A DNA stretch of 59,775 nucleotides from Endomicrobiales bacterium (GCA_023228045.1 JALOBY010000008.1:1-59775), one strand, 5' to 3'; positions 34,043 to 43,527 are shown, counted from the first letter of the stretch. The notes: generated by a model not told the origin, from the letters alone. Translations and numbers: made by a program.

Positions 34043-34789
34043 ATGAAAAAACTTGTACTTATCAGGCACGGCGAAAGCACCTGGAACAAAGAAAATAAAT
34101 TTACCGGTTGGACAGATGTTGACCTTTCCGAGAAGGGTACAGAAGAGGCAAAAACCGCAGGTTTGCTTATGAAAAAAGAAGGGCTTATTTTTGATATGGC
34201 CTACACCTCAGTTTTAAAGCGGGCAATCCGCACACTTTGGTATAGCATGGATACAATGGATCTTATGTGGATACCTGTAGTTCGCTCTTGGCGTTTAAAC
34301 GAAAGGCACTACGGTGCGTTGCAGGGCTTAAACAAAGCAGAAACTGCCGCAAAGTTTGGCGACGACCAAGTAAAAATATGGAGAAGAAGTTACGACATCC
34401 CGCCTCCTGCTCTTGAAATAAATGACCCTCGCCACCCGGGTAAAGACCCTCGGTATGCTTCACTTAGCAAAAATGAACTTCCATTAACAGAATGCCTCAA
34501 AGATACTGTTGCGAGAATTGTGCCTTTATGGGAAAACGAAATTGCCCCGGCAATAAAATCGGGCAAACGGCTTTTAATAGCTGCGCACGGGAACAGTTTG
34601 CGTGCTATTGTAAAATATTTGGACAATGTTTCAGATAAAGACATTCTTGAGCTAAATATCCCAACTGCAATACCGCTTGTTTATGAACTTGACGATAATT
34701 TAAAACCAATTAAACATTACTATCTTGGAGATCCTGAAGCGATTAAAAAAGCAATGAACTCTGTTGCAAATCAAGGCAAATCAAAGTAA
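34043..34789 (+). CDS. gpmA: 2,3-bisphosphoglycerate-dependent phosphoglycerate mutase
   Basis: 248 residues. LIRHGESTWNKENKFTGWTDVDLSEKG (catalytic His), RLNERHYGALQGLNK and AHGNSLRAIVKYLD are dPGM signatures; length is normal. It interconverts 3- and 2-phosphoglycerate in glycolysis. The following genes lie close behind on the same strand. Confidence 0.97.
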   Translation: MKKLVLIRHGESTWNKENKFTGWTDVDLSEKGTEEAKTAGLLMKKEGLIFDMAYTSVLKRAIRTLWYSMDTMDLMWIPVVRSWRLNERHYGALQGLNKAETAAKFGDDQVKIWRRSYDIPPPALEINDPRHPGKDPRYASLSKNELPLTECLKDTVARIVPLWENEIAPAIKSGKRLLIAAHGNSLRAIVKYLDNVSDKDILELNIPTAIPLVYELDDNLKPIKHYYLGDPEAIKKAMNSVANQGKSK

Positions 34790-34804
34790 AAAAGGGAGCC
34801 CCAT

Positions 34805-35611
34805 ATGCAAAAATTATTTTCCACAACTCTTTTGGTGTTGTTATTTGCAAGCTTGGTCGCGTATGCCAAGGTGCCGCAAAACAACGAAACGCTTTATCAA
34901 TACTCCACAATTGCGGCGTTGCAAGCCGGAATTTACGATGGAGAAATAACTGTAGGCGATTTAAATTCAAAAGGTAACTTTGGTATCGGCACTTTTAATG
35001 CCCTAAACGGTGAAATGATAATATTAGAGGGTACCTGTTACCAAATAAAAGATGACGGGCTTGTTTATGTGATGGACAGAACAAAATATGTTCCATTTGC
35101 AATGATAACGGTGTTTAACGCCGATAAAGTTTTAGTTGCAAAAGGTGAGCAAAGCAGAAAGCAACTTGAAGAGCTTATTAACAGTAAAATTACATCTAAA
35201 AATATAGTTTGCGCTATAAAAGTGCACGGATTGTTTAAAACAATAAAAACAAGAAGTGTGGCAAAACAGAGTAAACCATATAAGGGCCTTAATGAGGTTT
35301 TAAAAACGCAATCGGAGTTTGAATATTTAAATGAATCCGGGACATTGGTTGGCTTTAGAATGCCAAAAGCATTTGATGGGGTAAATGTAGCCGGCTACCA
35401 CTTTCATTTTATAGCTGATTCAAGGAAAACCGGCGGCCATGCATTGGACTTTGTTGCTAACAACGTGGATGTAGAAGTGGACGAAACACCCGACTATTAT
35501 TTACAACTTATGCAAAGCGATGATTTTTTAAAAGCACAACTTGATTCACAGGGACCTGAGTCGCAAACTGGCCCTGCCGTGGAACCCGAGCAACAACTAA
35601 CGCAGCCATGA
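34805..35611 (+). CDS. budA: Exported acetolactate decarboxylase
   Basis: 268 residues. Residues 1-21 form a signal peptide (Lys, hydrophobic core, VAYA). The rest is alpha-acetolactate decarboxylase: TLYQYSTIAALQAGIYDGEI, GIGTFNALNGEMIILEG, and the zinc site HFHFIADSRKTGGHALDF. The enzyme turns acetolactate to acetoin. Most relatives are cytoplasmic, but some exported ones exist. The TGA overlaps the next ATG. No acetolactate synthase gene is in the window. Confidence 0.9.
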   Translation: MQKLFSTTLLVLLFASLVAYAKVPQNNETLYQYSTIAALQAGIYDGEITVGDLNSKGNFGIGTFNALNGEMIILEGTCYQIKDDGLVYVMDRTKYVPFAMITVFNADKVLVAKGEQSRKQLEELINSKITSKNIVCAIKVHGLFKTIKTRSVAKQSKPYKGLNEVLKTQSEFEYLNESGTLVGFRMPKAFDGVNVAGYHFHFIADSRKTGGHALDFVANNVDVEVDETPDYYLQLMQSDDFLKAQLDSQGPESQTGPAVEPEQQLTQP

Positions 35612-36489
35612 CAATAAAAAAATTCGCCTACACACAACAGCTAGGGTGGTCGGTTTCGCGCTTTGATAAATTTACTGCCTGCAAACGACAGTACTACTAC
35701 GATTATTACGGTTCTTTTGATAATGAGTTTGGTAAAGAAAAAATTGACCATTTAAAAAAGCTTACCTCTCTTGCGCTTGAAGCAGGCAACATTACGCACG
35801 ATGTAATTAAAGCATTGCTTGAGCGGTTATTAAAAAGCGAAAAACCCATAAACAGGGCAAGGTTTATTAAATATGCCCGCAAATGCGCAAACGACTACTG
35901 CGCAAAAAAAATATTTTCGGAAGTTTATTACCATACAAAACCTTCAGTATTGCCGCAAGATGTGCTTGTAATAGTTGAACCAGCGTTGATGAACGCGCTA
36001 AATAGCCCTCGTTTTGAGTGGATTAGTAAAAATGCAATCGCGAATAAGGATGGCTGGGTAATAGAGCCTGCTGGATATGGCGAAACAAGAATAAATGGCA
36101 TAAAGGCATATTGTAAGGTAGATTTTCTTTTTCCAATACAAGATAAATATTACATACTTGACTGGAAAACCGGCAAAAAAGATGAAATAAAACACAAAAA
36201 ACAAATGCTCGGTTACACCACATGGGCATCGTACCATTTTGATACCACCGCAGATAAAATACTCCCGTTTGTTGCTTACTTAATTCCAAATTACCAAGAA
36301 CTCAGTTTTACATTCACGCAAAATGACATTTCAGATTTTGCGCAAAGGGTAGAAAAAGAAATAAAGCAACTGCACTCGTACTGCTTAGACCCCGCCTCAA
36401 ACATACCTCTTGAAAAAAAAGAGTTCACGCAAACAGAAAACTTAAAAATATGCGGCTATTGCAATTACCGAGAGCTTTGCCGCAGATAA
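35608..36489 (+). CDS. PD-(D/E)XK nuclease, RecB/Cas4-like with probable Fe-S cysteines
   Basis: 293 residues. An N-terminal WSVSRFDKFTACKRQYYYDYYG, nuclease core with a KVDFLF Asp and YYILDWKTGKK (D-X-K), and a C-terminal CGYCNYRELC. The single early Cys plus three late ones match the four-Cys iron-sulfur site of AddB/Cas4-like nucleases. Probably a single-strand exonuclease in DNA repair. It is not beside the CRISPR locus and there is no reason to call it Cas4. It overlaps the preceding gene by 4 bases. Confidence 0.82.
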   Translation: MTIKKFAYTQQLGWSVSRFDKFTACKRQYYYDYYGSFDNEFGKEKIDHLKKLTSLALEAGNITHDVIKALLERLLKSEKPINRARFIKYARKCANDYCAKKIFSEVYYHTKPSVLPQDVLVIVEPALMNALNSPRFEWISKNAIANKDGWVIEPAGYGETRINGIKAYCKVDFLFPIQDKYYILDWKTGKKDEIKHKKQMLGYTTWASYHFDTTADKILPFVAYLIPNYQELSFTFTQNDISDFAQRVEKEIKQLHSYCLDPASNIPLEKKEFTQTENLKICGYCNYRELCRR

Positions 36490-36513
36490 CGCCAAAACAA
36501 CCTACAAACAAAA

Positions 36514-38346
36514 ATGAACCTCAAAAAAAACTCAATACTTTTCCAAAAGCGTGTTTTTGGCTCAAGCGCGCTAAAGCAATATGTATTTTCATATCCGCTT
36601 GAAGTAATAGCTTGCCACAAAGCCAATGATATAGAAATCTGCTTATTAAAAATTGAAGAAAAAATAAAAGCCGGTTTTTGGGTGGCAGGTTTCATAAGTT
36701 ATGAGGCAGGAGTATTTCTTAACGGCATAGTGCCATCAAAAATAAATACTTCAAAAATGCCGCTGCTTTGGTTTGGTGTGTATAAAAAGGTTTCAACAAA
36801 GTTGTCAACTGACAAAATAAAAAGCGAAAATGATAACAGTAAGAATATTGGTGTAAATAAAATAAGCTTTGACACAACGCGTGAGCAATACATAAAAAAA
36901 ATAGGCCAAATTAAAAAGTTAATTGCGCTTGGCAAAACTTACCAGGTTAACTTTACTTTTATGTGCCGGTTTGAATACTCCGCGGAACCGCTTGAACTTT
37001 ATAACAACCTTGCGCGAAGGCAGAGCGTTGACTACGGTGCGCTCATACATACTTCAGATTTTTCTATACTTTCCCTATCTCCCGAGCTTTTCTTTGAAAA
37101 AAACAGAAATAAAATTACCATGCGCCCTATGAAAGGCACCGCAGAGCGCGGTATAAACAGCGCAAGCGATATGCTTGCCGCAAGCGTTTTAGAAAAATGC
37201 CCAAAAAATAGGGCAGAAAACATAATGATTGTAGATATGGTTAGAAATGACCTTACAAAAATTTGTCGCAGGCAAAGCGTAAAAACAACAGAACTTTTTA
37301 AGGTGGAAAAGTACGAAACGCTTTTTCAAATGACTTCAAGCGTTGAAGGTTACCTTAAAGAAAAGTGTAACCTTGTAGAAATTTTTGGAGCCCTTTTCCC
37401 TTCAGGTTCCGTTACGGGCGCGCCAAAGCTTGCCACAATTCAGGTAATAGATAAACTTGAAAAAACACCACGAGGTGTTTACACAGGCGCTATTGGCTAC
37501 TTCGCGCCAAATGGCAAAGCCGAGTTTAATGTTGCAATTAGAACGCTAGTGTTAGATAAAAAAAACAAAACAGGAGTTATGGGTATTGGAAGCGGTATAA
37601 CATACAGCTCAAATGCCTCTTTGGAGTATGAGGAGTGTTTGCTTAAATCAAAATTTTTGACGCAAAATCAGCTAAAGTTTCAGCTTATTGAAACCATACT
37701 GCTCTATAACGATAAATATTTATGGCTTTTAGAGCATTTAAGCCGAATGGCGGGTTCTGCCCGGTATTTTGGTTTTGTGTTTAATTTGCAAAAAACAAAA
37801 GCTGAGCTTGAAAAAGTGCGTGCTAAAAACAAAACAGGCAGGTTTAAGGTTCGCCTTGAGCTTTTTAAAAACGGTGAATTTTGTATTAACGCAGACGGTA
37901 TAAAACCACAAACTTCACAGTTAGAGAAAGCAGCGCTTTCTAAAATAAAAGTTATTTCAACAGATGTATTTCTTTATCATAAAACAACTCAACGCAAAAT
38001 TTACAACCTTGAGCATGAGCGCGCGCGAAAAAAAGGTTTTTTTGATGTTATTTTTGAAAACGAAAAAGGGCAAATAACCGAAGGTGCCATTACAAATGTT
38101 GTAATTCAAAAAGGTAACAAGTATTTTACACCGCCAATATCTTGTGGTCTGCTAGGTGGAATTTATAGGCAGAGTTTACTTGGTGAAAAAATAATACCTA
38201 AAAAATATTTTTTACAAAATAGTGGCGTAATTTCGGGCAGGGTTTTTGAAAAAATTATTACAAAAGATGAGTTGCTTAGCGCGGATAAAGTTTTTTTGGT
38301 TAATTCGCTGCGAGGGGCAATTGAGGTTGAGGTTTTGTTTAGGTAG
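36514..38346 (+). CDS. pabBC: Fused aminodeoxychorismate synthase component I and lyase (PabB-PabC)
   Basis: 610 residues. The N-terminal ~380 are a chorismate-binding synthase with PMKGTAERG (the ADC-synthase Lys rather than anthranilate-type Ala) and GSVTGAPKLATIQVI. Residues ~385-610 are a class IV PLP lyase with catalytic Lys in YHKTTQRKIYN and GQITEGAITNVVIQ. Together they make p-aminobenzoate for folate. A pabA glutaminase is not in the window. Confidence 0.93.
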   Translation: MNLKKNSILFQKRVFGSSALKQYVFSYPLEVIACHKANDIEICLLKIEEKIKAGFWVAGFISYEAGVFLNGIVPSKINTSKMPLLWFGVYKKVSTKLSTDKIKSENDNSKNIGVNKISFDTTREQYIKKIGQIKKLIALGKTYQVNFTFMCRFEYSAEPLELYNNLARRQSVDYGALIHTSDFSILSLSPELFFEKNRNKITMRPMKGTAERGINSASDMLAASVLEKCPKNRAENIMIVDMVRNDLTKICRRQSVKTTELFKVEKYETLFQMTSSVEGYLKEKCNLVEIFGALFPSGSVTGAPKLATIQVIDKLEKTPRGVYTGAIGYFAPNGKAEFNVAIRTLVLDKKNKTGVMGIGSGITYSSNASLEYEECLLKSKFLTQNQLKFQLIETILLYNDKYLWLLEHLSRMAGSARYFGFVFNLQKTKAELEKVRAKNKTGRFKVRLELFKNGEFCINADGIKPQTSQLEKAALSKIKVISTDVFLYHKTTQRKIYNLEHERARKKGFFDVIFENEKGQITEGAITNVVIQKGNKYFTPPISCGLLGGIYRQSLLGEKIIPKKYFLQNSGVISGRVFEKIITKDELLSADKVFLVNSLRGAIEVEVLFR

Positions 38347-38361
38347 GGTTCTGTAACTTTA

Positions 38362-38383
38362 CCATTTTTGTTTGTAAAAATGG
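38362..38383. terminator. Hairpin between pabBC and tRNA-Ser
   Basis: CCATTTTT, 6-base loop, AAAAATGG: an 8-bp stem between two convergent transcripts. It overlaps the encoded CCA of the tRNA. Weak GC content makes terminator function tentative. Confidence 0.4.
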
Positions 38384-38471
38384 CGGAAGGAGAGGGATTT
38401 GAACCCCCGGTAGAGTATAACCCTACACTGGTTTTCAAGACCAGCGCCATCAACCGCTCGGCCATCCTTCC
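38381..38471 (-). tRNA. tRNA-Ser (anticodon UGA)
   Basis: 91 bases with encoded CCA. Acceptor GGAAGGA/TCCTTCC, D arm with GCCGAGCGGTTGATGGC, anticodon stem-loop CTGGT-CTTGAAA-ACCAG giving UGA, a long class II variable arm, and T arm GGGTTCAAATCCC. Confidence 0.95.
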
Positions 38472-38610
38472 TCATTGCATTGGCTGTCAATTATAGCAAT
38501 TTTCTTGTTTTTTTGTCAGTGGTAAGTGTGCAATTTTATAACTTTGTTTACTTCTTGCCAAAAGTAGAAATTATTATTTTGCAATATAGTTTTTGGTGAA
38601 GCTTAAAGGA

Positions 38611-39033
38611 TTACTCTCCAATAATTTTTATAAGCACTCTTTTGTTGCGTTTGCCGTCAAACTCTCCATAAAATATCTGTTCCCATGGGCCAAAATCCAG
38701 CATACCTTTGGTAATTGCTACAACAACCTCTCTACCCATCACTTGCCGTTTAAGGTGCGCATGGGCATTATCTTCGCCTGTCAGGTTGTGTGAATATTTT
38801 GATAAGGGGCCTTGCGGTGCAAGCTCCTCAAGCCAATTTTTAAAATCTTTGTGCAGTCCGCGTTCATTATCATTTATAAAAACGCTTGAGGTTATGTGCA
38901 TAGAGTTTACAAGGCACAAGCCCTCTTTAATGCCGCTTTGCTCAATGGCATTTTCAACTTCAGGAGTTATGTTTAAAAATTCCATTTGCTCACTCGTTTT
39001 TATCCAAACTTCTTTTCTATAGCTTTTCATCAA
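38611..39033 (-). CDS. yjbQ: YjbQ family protein (UPF0047)
   Basis: 140 residues. NSMHITSSVFINDNERGLHKDF, NAHAHLKRQVMGREVVVAITKG and LDFGPWEQIFYGEFDGKR are family hallmarks. Members can show weak thiamin-phosphate synthase activity; the true role is unsettled. ATG at 39033 or 39030. It appears to be a single gene. Confidence 0.9.
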   Translation of the reverse strand: MMKSYRKEVWIKTSEQMEFLNITPEVENAIEQSGIKEGLCLVNSMHITSSVFINDNERGLHKDFKNWLEELAPQGPLSKYSHNLTGEDNAHAHLKRQVMGREVVVAITKGMLDFGPWEQIFYGEFDGKRNKRVLIKIIGE

Positions 39034-39135
39034 ACCCTCCGTTTTTTTGTTTGAGAGTCATAAGGAAGTAAAGTCGCCAAAGCGCGCTTGCAATAAGTAA
39101 AGCAAGGGCGCATGCGGATGATATAAATTTTCTAA

Positions 39136-39576
39136 TTATTTATTTTTCCAAAGCGGCAGGCCGGTTACTTCATCTTTTGAGCGTTTAAGTTCAACATTTA
39201 TAATTTCTTCAATGTAGTATTCTGTTGCAAAAACTTTTGTGCCTGGCATAAGATGTCCGCCAAATGCTTGAGCGTTATAATCGGCAAGAACAATGTGCAG
39301 GTGGGCAAATATCTCATTTTTATCGTTTAGCGATATGTTTCCGGTGCAAGACGCAATTTCAAGTTTTTTATCAATTTCAACGCAGCCGGTATATTTTTTT
39401 TCGCTTTGGCTATAATATCCCAGCTTGGCATTTTGCACGGCCCCAATTGCGTTAATGGTTCCGGCTTTAACTTCATTGCTGCGGCAAAGCTCAGTTAGTT
39501 TTTCAAGCAAGTCGTCACCAAATTCAAGCCGGCCTATAAACACTCTGCCATAGCGGCCTTCGTTGCACTTAGACAT
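39136..39576 (-). CDS. PPC/DUF296 domain DNA-binding-type protein
   Basis: 146 residues from the ATG at 39576, which follows GAGG and overlaps the upstream gene end by 8 bases; a longer frame to 39723 lies inside that gene. The sequence VFIGRLEFGDDLLEKLTELCRSNEVKAGTINAIGAVQNAKLGYY and HLHIVLADYNAQAFGGHL is the PPC fold with its His cluster. Bacterial members are of uncertain function. Confidence 0.82.
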   Translation of the reverse strand: MSKCNEGRYGRVFIGRLEFGDDLLEKLTELCRSNEVKAGTINAIGAVQNAKLGYYSQSEKKYTGCVEIDKKLEIASCTGNISLNDKNEIFAHLHIVLADYNAQAFGGHLMPGTKVFATEYYIEEIINVELKRSKDEVTGLPLWKNK

Positions 39577-40354
39577 AAAAATCCTCAAGTTTTGCTTGCG
39601 GGTGGTGGTATCTTTTTCTTTTGGCGGTATTTTTACCTTGCTGAATTGATTTTGTTGGGCACCATTGCAAACACGCCATACACGCCTGGCAATTGCCTTG
39701 CCATGTTGGTTTGCCGTCAACAAGTATAATGTTCTTTACAGGACATACTTTTGCGCAGATACCGCATTTTGTACAGTTTTGGTCAACCCAAAACTTACTG
39801 TCCGATTTGGCAAAAGCTTTAATGCCGCCTTTATATATTATCCCGGAAAAAAGCCAATTTGTGAGAGCAGAACCTTTTTGAATAAAACCTTTCTTACCAG
39901 ATTTTATATAAGTTGCAATTTTTTCTATTTTCTTATCGGCCTCTGCAAACATTTTTTCCTGCTTACTTTGTGATATTGCGCCATATAATGGTATGTAGTT
40001 ACCTGGCATAGCAATGCCAAAACCGCAAGCAAGCTTTAAACCTATTTTTTTAAGCATCTTGTCAAAAATACTAAGCGTTGCGCAAGGCATGCCACCATAC
40101 GTAACAACGGCAAAAATGTATTTACCTTCGCCATTTTTTAACTTTGATGCAAACTTTGCCACTATATTCGGAGGGCCCCATGCGTAAACAGGAAACACAA
40201 TGCCAACTTTATCGTATCCATCAAGGTTGATTTGATTGTTTAAAACGGCATTTTTTATAGCAATAAGCTCAGCACCGCCAAGCGAAGAGGCAAGTTTCTT
40301 GGCTACGCTAAGCGAATTTCCAGTAGAAGAAAAGTAAAAAATAGCACAACTCAT
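39569..40354 (-). CDS. EFR1-type flavodoxin-ferredoxin fusion
   Basis: 261 residues. N-terminal flavodoxin-like domain (FYFSSTGNSLSVAKKLA phosphate loop; FPVYAWGPP), middle helices, and C-terminal two-[4Fe-4S] ferredoxin (CTKCGICAKVCPVKNI and CQACMACLQWCPTKSI). It should carry electrons in an anaerobic redox pathway; partner unknown. Translationally coupled to the PPC protein downstream. Confidence 0.87.
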   Translation of the reverse strand: MSCAIFYFSSTGNSLSVAKKLASSLGGAELIAIKNAVLNNQINLDGYDKVGIVFPVYAWGPPNIVAKFASKLKNGEGKYIFAVVTYGGMPCATLSIFDKMLKKIGLKLACGFGIAMPGNYIPLYGAISQSKQEKMFAEADKKIEKIATYIKSGKKGFIQKGSALTNWLFSGIIYKGGIKAFAKSDSKFWVDQNCTKCGICAKVCPVKNIILVDGKPTWQGNCQACMACLQWCPTKSIQQGKNTAKRKRYHHPQAKLEDFYV

Positions 40355-40417
40355 GCAGTTACTCCGTATTAAACCTAAAAGAGTTTAGAGATAAAAGTAT
40401 AAGTAAAAATACCTTCA

Positions 40418-40446
40418 TTGTCAATAATCAATCAATAATATATAAT
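40418..40446 (+). promoter_or_regulatory. Promoter of the cation-exchanger operon
   Basis: TTGTCA (40418-40423), 17 bases, TATAAT (40441-40446), 31 bases before the ATG. Confidence 0.7.
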
Positions 40447-40477
40447 TGCGTTCAGCAATAATATCAAGGAGTGTTTT

Positions 40478-41509
40478 ATGCTTATTTCAAGTATTTTTTT
40501 GCTTTTAGGACTTTTACTAATTTTAATGGCAGCAGAACTTTTCACAAATGGTGTTGAAGCACTTGGCGAAAAGTTTGCATTAAAACAGGCGGTGGTTGGC
40601 AGCATACTTGCCGCTGTGGGCACCGCAATGCCAGAAACTATATTGCCTGTAGTCGCACTTATATTTTTTGGTTCAAAGGCTGGCAGTGCCGGTTCAGAAA
40701 TAGGCATAGGCGCCATATTGGGCGCTCCATTTATGCTTGCTACAATTGCTTTCGCGGTTGTTGGTGTTGCAATAATTATAGGGGTTTTGCGCAAAAGGCG
40801 TAAATTTGAGTTTAATGTTGAGGTACACTCTGCATCAAGGGATCTTTCATTTTTTATACCAATGTACAGTGCTGGAGTATTTGTTCCTTTAATTTTCGGA
40901 GCCGCAATAAAGCCCATCTTGGCTGGGCTTTTGGTTTTAGGTTACGGATACTACCTTTATTGTACCATTAAAGGTGAAGGCGCGCAGGTAGAACATTGCG
41001 AAGAAATATACTTTTCAAAATTTTTGTCAAAATTTAGCGCAAACAAACAACCGTGTTGCAGTTTGTCTCTTGTACTCTCTCAGATAGCATTTGCCTTGGC
41101 ATTTTTGGTTTTTGGTGCGCACATATTTGTTGGAAAGCTTGAACAAGTGTCAATATATTTTGGCATGAGTCCACTGCTTTTTGCGCTTATTCTTGCGCCA
41201 ATAGCAACCGAACTGCCCGAGAAGTTTAACAGTTTCACATGGACGCTTAAAGGCAAGGACCCTCTTGCCTTTGGCAACATTACTGGCGCAATGGTTTTTC
41301 AATCAACATTTCCTGTTTCGGTAGGGCTTTTGTTTACGCCGTGGCACATAAGCGGCCTTGCGCTTTTGTCTGCAATAATAGCAATAGCGTCCGGAGTTCT
41401 TGTGTATATTACTTTACGAAGTACCAAAAAAATATCGCCATTCGTGCTTTTATTTGGCGGTGTTTTCTATTTAATTTACATAGTCACATTACTTTTAAAT
41501 CACAACTAA
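40478..41509 (+). CDS. Sodium/calcium exchanger family (CaCA) membrane protein
   Basis: 343 residues, about ten membrane segments. The two alpha repeats are clear: AAVGTAMPETILP with GAILGAPFML, and LAPIATELPEKFNSF with FGNITGAMVFQST, each bearing the acidic residue used for cation binding. Exchange of Ca2+ or other cations for Na+/H+ is expected. The next gene starts 1 base later. Confidence 0.88.
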   Translation: MLISSIFLLLGLLLILMAAELFTNGVEALGEKFALKQAVVGSILAAVGTAMPETILPVVALIFFGSKAGSAGSEIGIGAILGAPFMLATIAFAVVGVAIIIGVLRKRRKFEFNVEVHSASRDLSFFIPMYSAGVFVPLIFGAAIKPILAGLLVLGYGYYLYCTIKGEGAQVEHCEEIYFSKFLSKFSANKQPCCSLSLVLSQIAFALAFLVFGAHIFVGKLEQVSIYFGMSPLLFALILAPIATELPEKFNSFTWTLKGKDPLAFGNITGAMVFQSTFPVSVGLLFTPWHISGLALLSAIIAIASGVLVYITLRSTKKISPFVLLFGGVFYLIYIVTLLLNHN

Positions 41510-41510
41510 A

Positions 41511-42200
41511 ATGACACTATTTGAGAAATATTTTGGAGTGTTGCCAAGTGCGATTAATAAAAATTGTATCATTTGCCCATCGCCTGATGCCGGCCTTTTT
41601 ACCGATAATGCCTCCAGCGCCAAAGTGCAAAAAGGCAAATTTGCCAAAAGTATAGATTGCGGTTTTGCCACTGTAATTTCAACAAAATATAATCTGCTCG
41701 TTGGCGATATTGTTTTGCTTTTAGGGCAAACAAAGTGCAAAAACATTTTTCTTTTTGGCAGTTGCGCGAGTGCCAAAGGGCAAGAAGTTGGTACAATTCA
41801 AATAGTAGAGCGTGCATACAGCGCTGATAGTTTTTTACAAATGCTTAATGGCGAGCCTGCAGAGAAAAGTTTTTTTGCAGACCGAGTGATGACTGAAAAG
41901 CTGAAAAATGAAATGATATTTGCTAAAACTGCAACTTGCATAAGCGTTTTATCGCTCGTGCTTGAAAAGGAGTATGTAGAGGGCATAAAAAAAAGCGAAA
42001 TATCTTGTGTAGATATGGAAGCATCAATAGTTTTTTCTGCGGCGCAAAAAGTAGGCATTAGTGCCACTGCGTTATTTTATGTTGCCGATCCAATTGAAGC
42101 ACAACTTATGTACGAGTTATCGCAAAGCGAAAAAGAAAAATTATCAAACTCCTGCAAAAAACTCTCCAACGCCTTAGTTTCATTTATAAAAAATGCTTAA
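41511..42200 (+). CDS. Nucleoside phosphorylase-superfamily protein
   Basis: 229 residues. LFGSCASAKGQEVGTIQIVERAY corresponds to the phosphate/ribose-binding loop, and SCVDMEASIVFSAAQKVGISATALFYVAD to the substrate-binding Met-Glu motif of the PNP/UDP family. The N-terminal region is shorter than usual, and the substrate cannot be told. It overlaps the radical SAM gene by 8 bases. Confidence 0.75.
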   Translation: MTLFEKYFGVLPSAINKNCIICPSPDAGLFTDNASSAKVQKGKFAKSIDCGFATVISTKYNLLVGDIVLLLGQTKCKNIFLFGSCASAKGQEVGTIQIVERAYSADSFLQMLNGEPAEKSFFADRVMTEKLKNEMIFAKTATCISVLSLVLEKEYVEGIKKSEISCVDMEASIVFSAAQKVGISATALFYVADPIEAQLMYELSQSEKEKLSNSCKKLSNALVSFIKNA

Positions 42201-43527
42201 CCCTAACCATATTGCTGAGCTTGTAAGCAAAAAATTCCAAAAATTCGGTATAAATAAAAACCGTGAAGTGTCCCGTCTGGTTTATGAAATAGCAAAACGA
42301 GATGGTATTTTGCCAAGCCAAGTGCTTTTGCAGATTCGTGCGCAAAAGTTTGAAGGTGTAAAAAGTGAGCTTTTAAAATTAAGGTATCCGCAACACTACG
42401 GTGTGGTTAAAACAAAGCAGTTTTATCTGCCAAAGCTTGATATTTCAGAGAGTGCAGAGGTAAAAATTTGCCCCAGTGTTCCAGTGCCAGAAAAAATATA
42501 TTACGAAAAGGGCCTGCAAGAAAGCATACAATTAGCAAATGCCCGCCATGCTTACCCCAATGCAACCATAGAAGAAATAAACTCTCTTAAAGAGTTTGCA
42601 AAAAACTGCAATCACTCGTTTGAAAAATACAATCAAAGAGCAAAAAGTTTATTCCTTGTAACTGAAAAGTACGATTTTTTTAAGCCCTGCCCCTGCACGA
42701 AAGACGCGCTTTGTTGTGGGTATGAAATTTTAAATATCGGCTTTGGCTGTGCGTTTGAATGTTCGTATTGTTTTTTACAGGAGTACCAAAACTTCCCGGG
42801 CATAATTTTGCCGCTAAACCTGCAAGACCACCTGCCAGAAATTTCCAAAACCGCATTCATAGGTGGTATTTTTGGCAAAAGAAGGGTGGGCAGCGGCCAG
42901 TTTACCGACTCGCTTATTTTTGACCACATAAGCGGTTTTTCAAAAGTTATAACAGAGTTTTTTTACAAAACACCAGGCATTTACTTTGAATTTAAAACAA
43001 AAAGTGCGAACATCGTTAATCTTTTAGAGTGTAGGCCGTCTAAAAATGTTGTAGTTTCCTGGTCGCTTAACCCACAAAAACTTATAGATGAAAATGAGTT
43101 TTATACGGCATCGTTACAACAGCGGCTTGAAGCGGCAAAAGCGTGCGCAAAAGCCGGCTACAGCATTGGGTTTCACTTTGACCCGGTAATTAAATACCCG
43201 AATTGGCAAACCGAATACAAAGAAGTAATAGAGCAGATAGTCGCAACAGTGCCGGTAGAAAGCGTGATTTGGTTAAGCGTGGGTACATTGCGTATGACGC
43301 CGCAATTAAAAAAAGCAATAGAAAACAGGTTTCCGCAAAATAAAATTTTAAATGAAGAGCTTTTGCTGGGCTATGACGGCAAACTGCGGTACAGTCAAAG
43401 TGTTAGAGAAGATATTTATAAAAATTTTGGCAGTTGGTGCGCTTGGTACCTGCCAAAAACTTATACATATTTATGCATGGAAGAAAAAAGCGTTTGGGAT
43501 AAAACAGGATATAATTATAAGTTATAA
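42193..43527 (+). CDS. Spore photoproduct lyase-family radical SAM protein
   Basis: 444 residues. CAFECSYCFLQEY is the CX3CX2C cluster, and VSWSLNPQKLI, GFHFDPVIKYPNW and YTYLCMEEKSVWDKTGY match the SPL family, including its C-terminal motif. Residues 1-~90 form an additional N-terminal region. No sporulation genes are in the window, so a different substrate is likely. Co-transcribed with a nucleoside phosphorylase-like gene. Confidence 0.83.
   Translation: MLNPNHIAELVSKKFQKFGINKNREVSRLVYEIAKRDGILPSQVLLQIRAQKFEGVKSELLKLRYPQHYGVVKTKQFYLPKLDISESAEVKICPSVPVPEKIYYEKGLQESIQLANARHAYPNATIEEINSLKEFAKNCNHSFEKYNQRAKSLFLVTEKYDFFKPCPCTKDALCCGYEILNIGFGCAFECSYCFLQEYQNFPGIILPLNLQDHLPEISKTAFIGGIFGKRRVGSGQFTDSLIFDHISGFSKVITEFFYKTPGIYFEFKTKSANIVNLLECRPSKNVVVSWSLNPQKLIDENEFYTASLQQRLEAAKACAKAGYSIGFHFDPVIKYPNWQTEYKEVIEQIVATVPVESVIWLSVGTLRMTPQLKKAIENRFPQNKILNEELLLGYDGKLRYSQSVREDIYKNFGSWCAWYLPKTYTYLCMEEKSVWDKTGYNYKL

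Noticed and set aside
35608..36489. Cas4 identity for the PD-(D/E)XK nuclease
   Set aside because: It is 28 kb from the CRISPR locus, type I-E systems lack Cas4, and it is co-transcribed with metabolic genes.
39577..39723. 49-codon N-terminal extension of the PPC-domain gene
   Set aside because: It overlaps the conserved ferredoxin coding region in another frame; the ATG at 39576 has a good ribosome-binding site.
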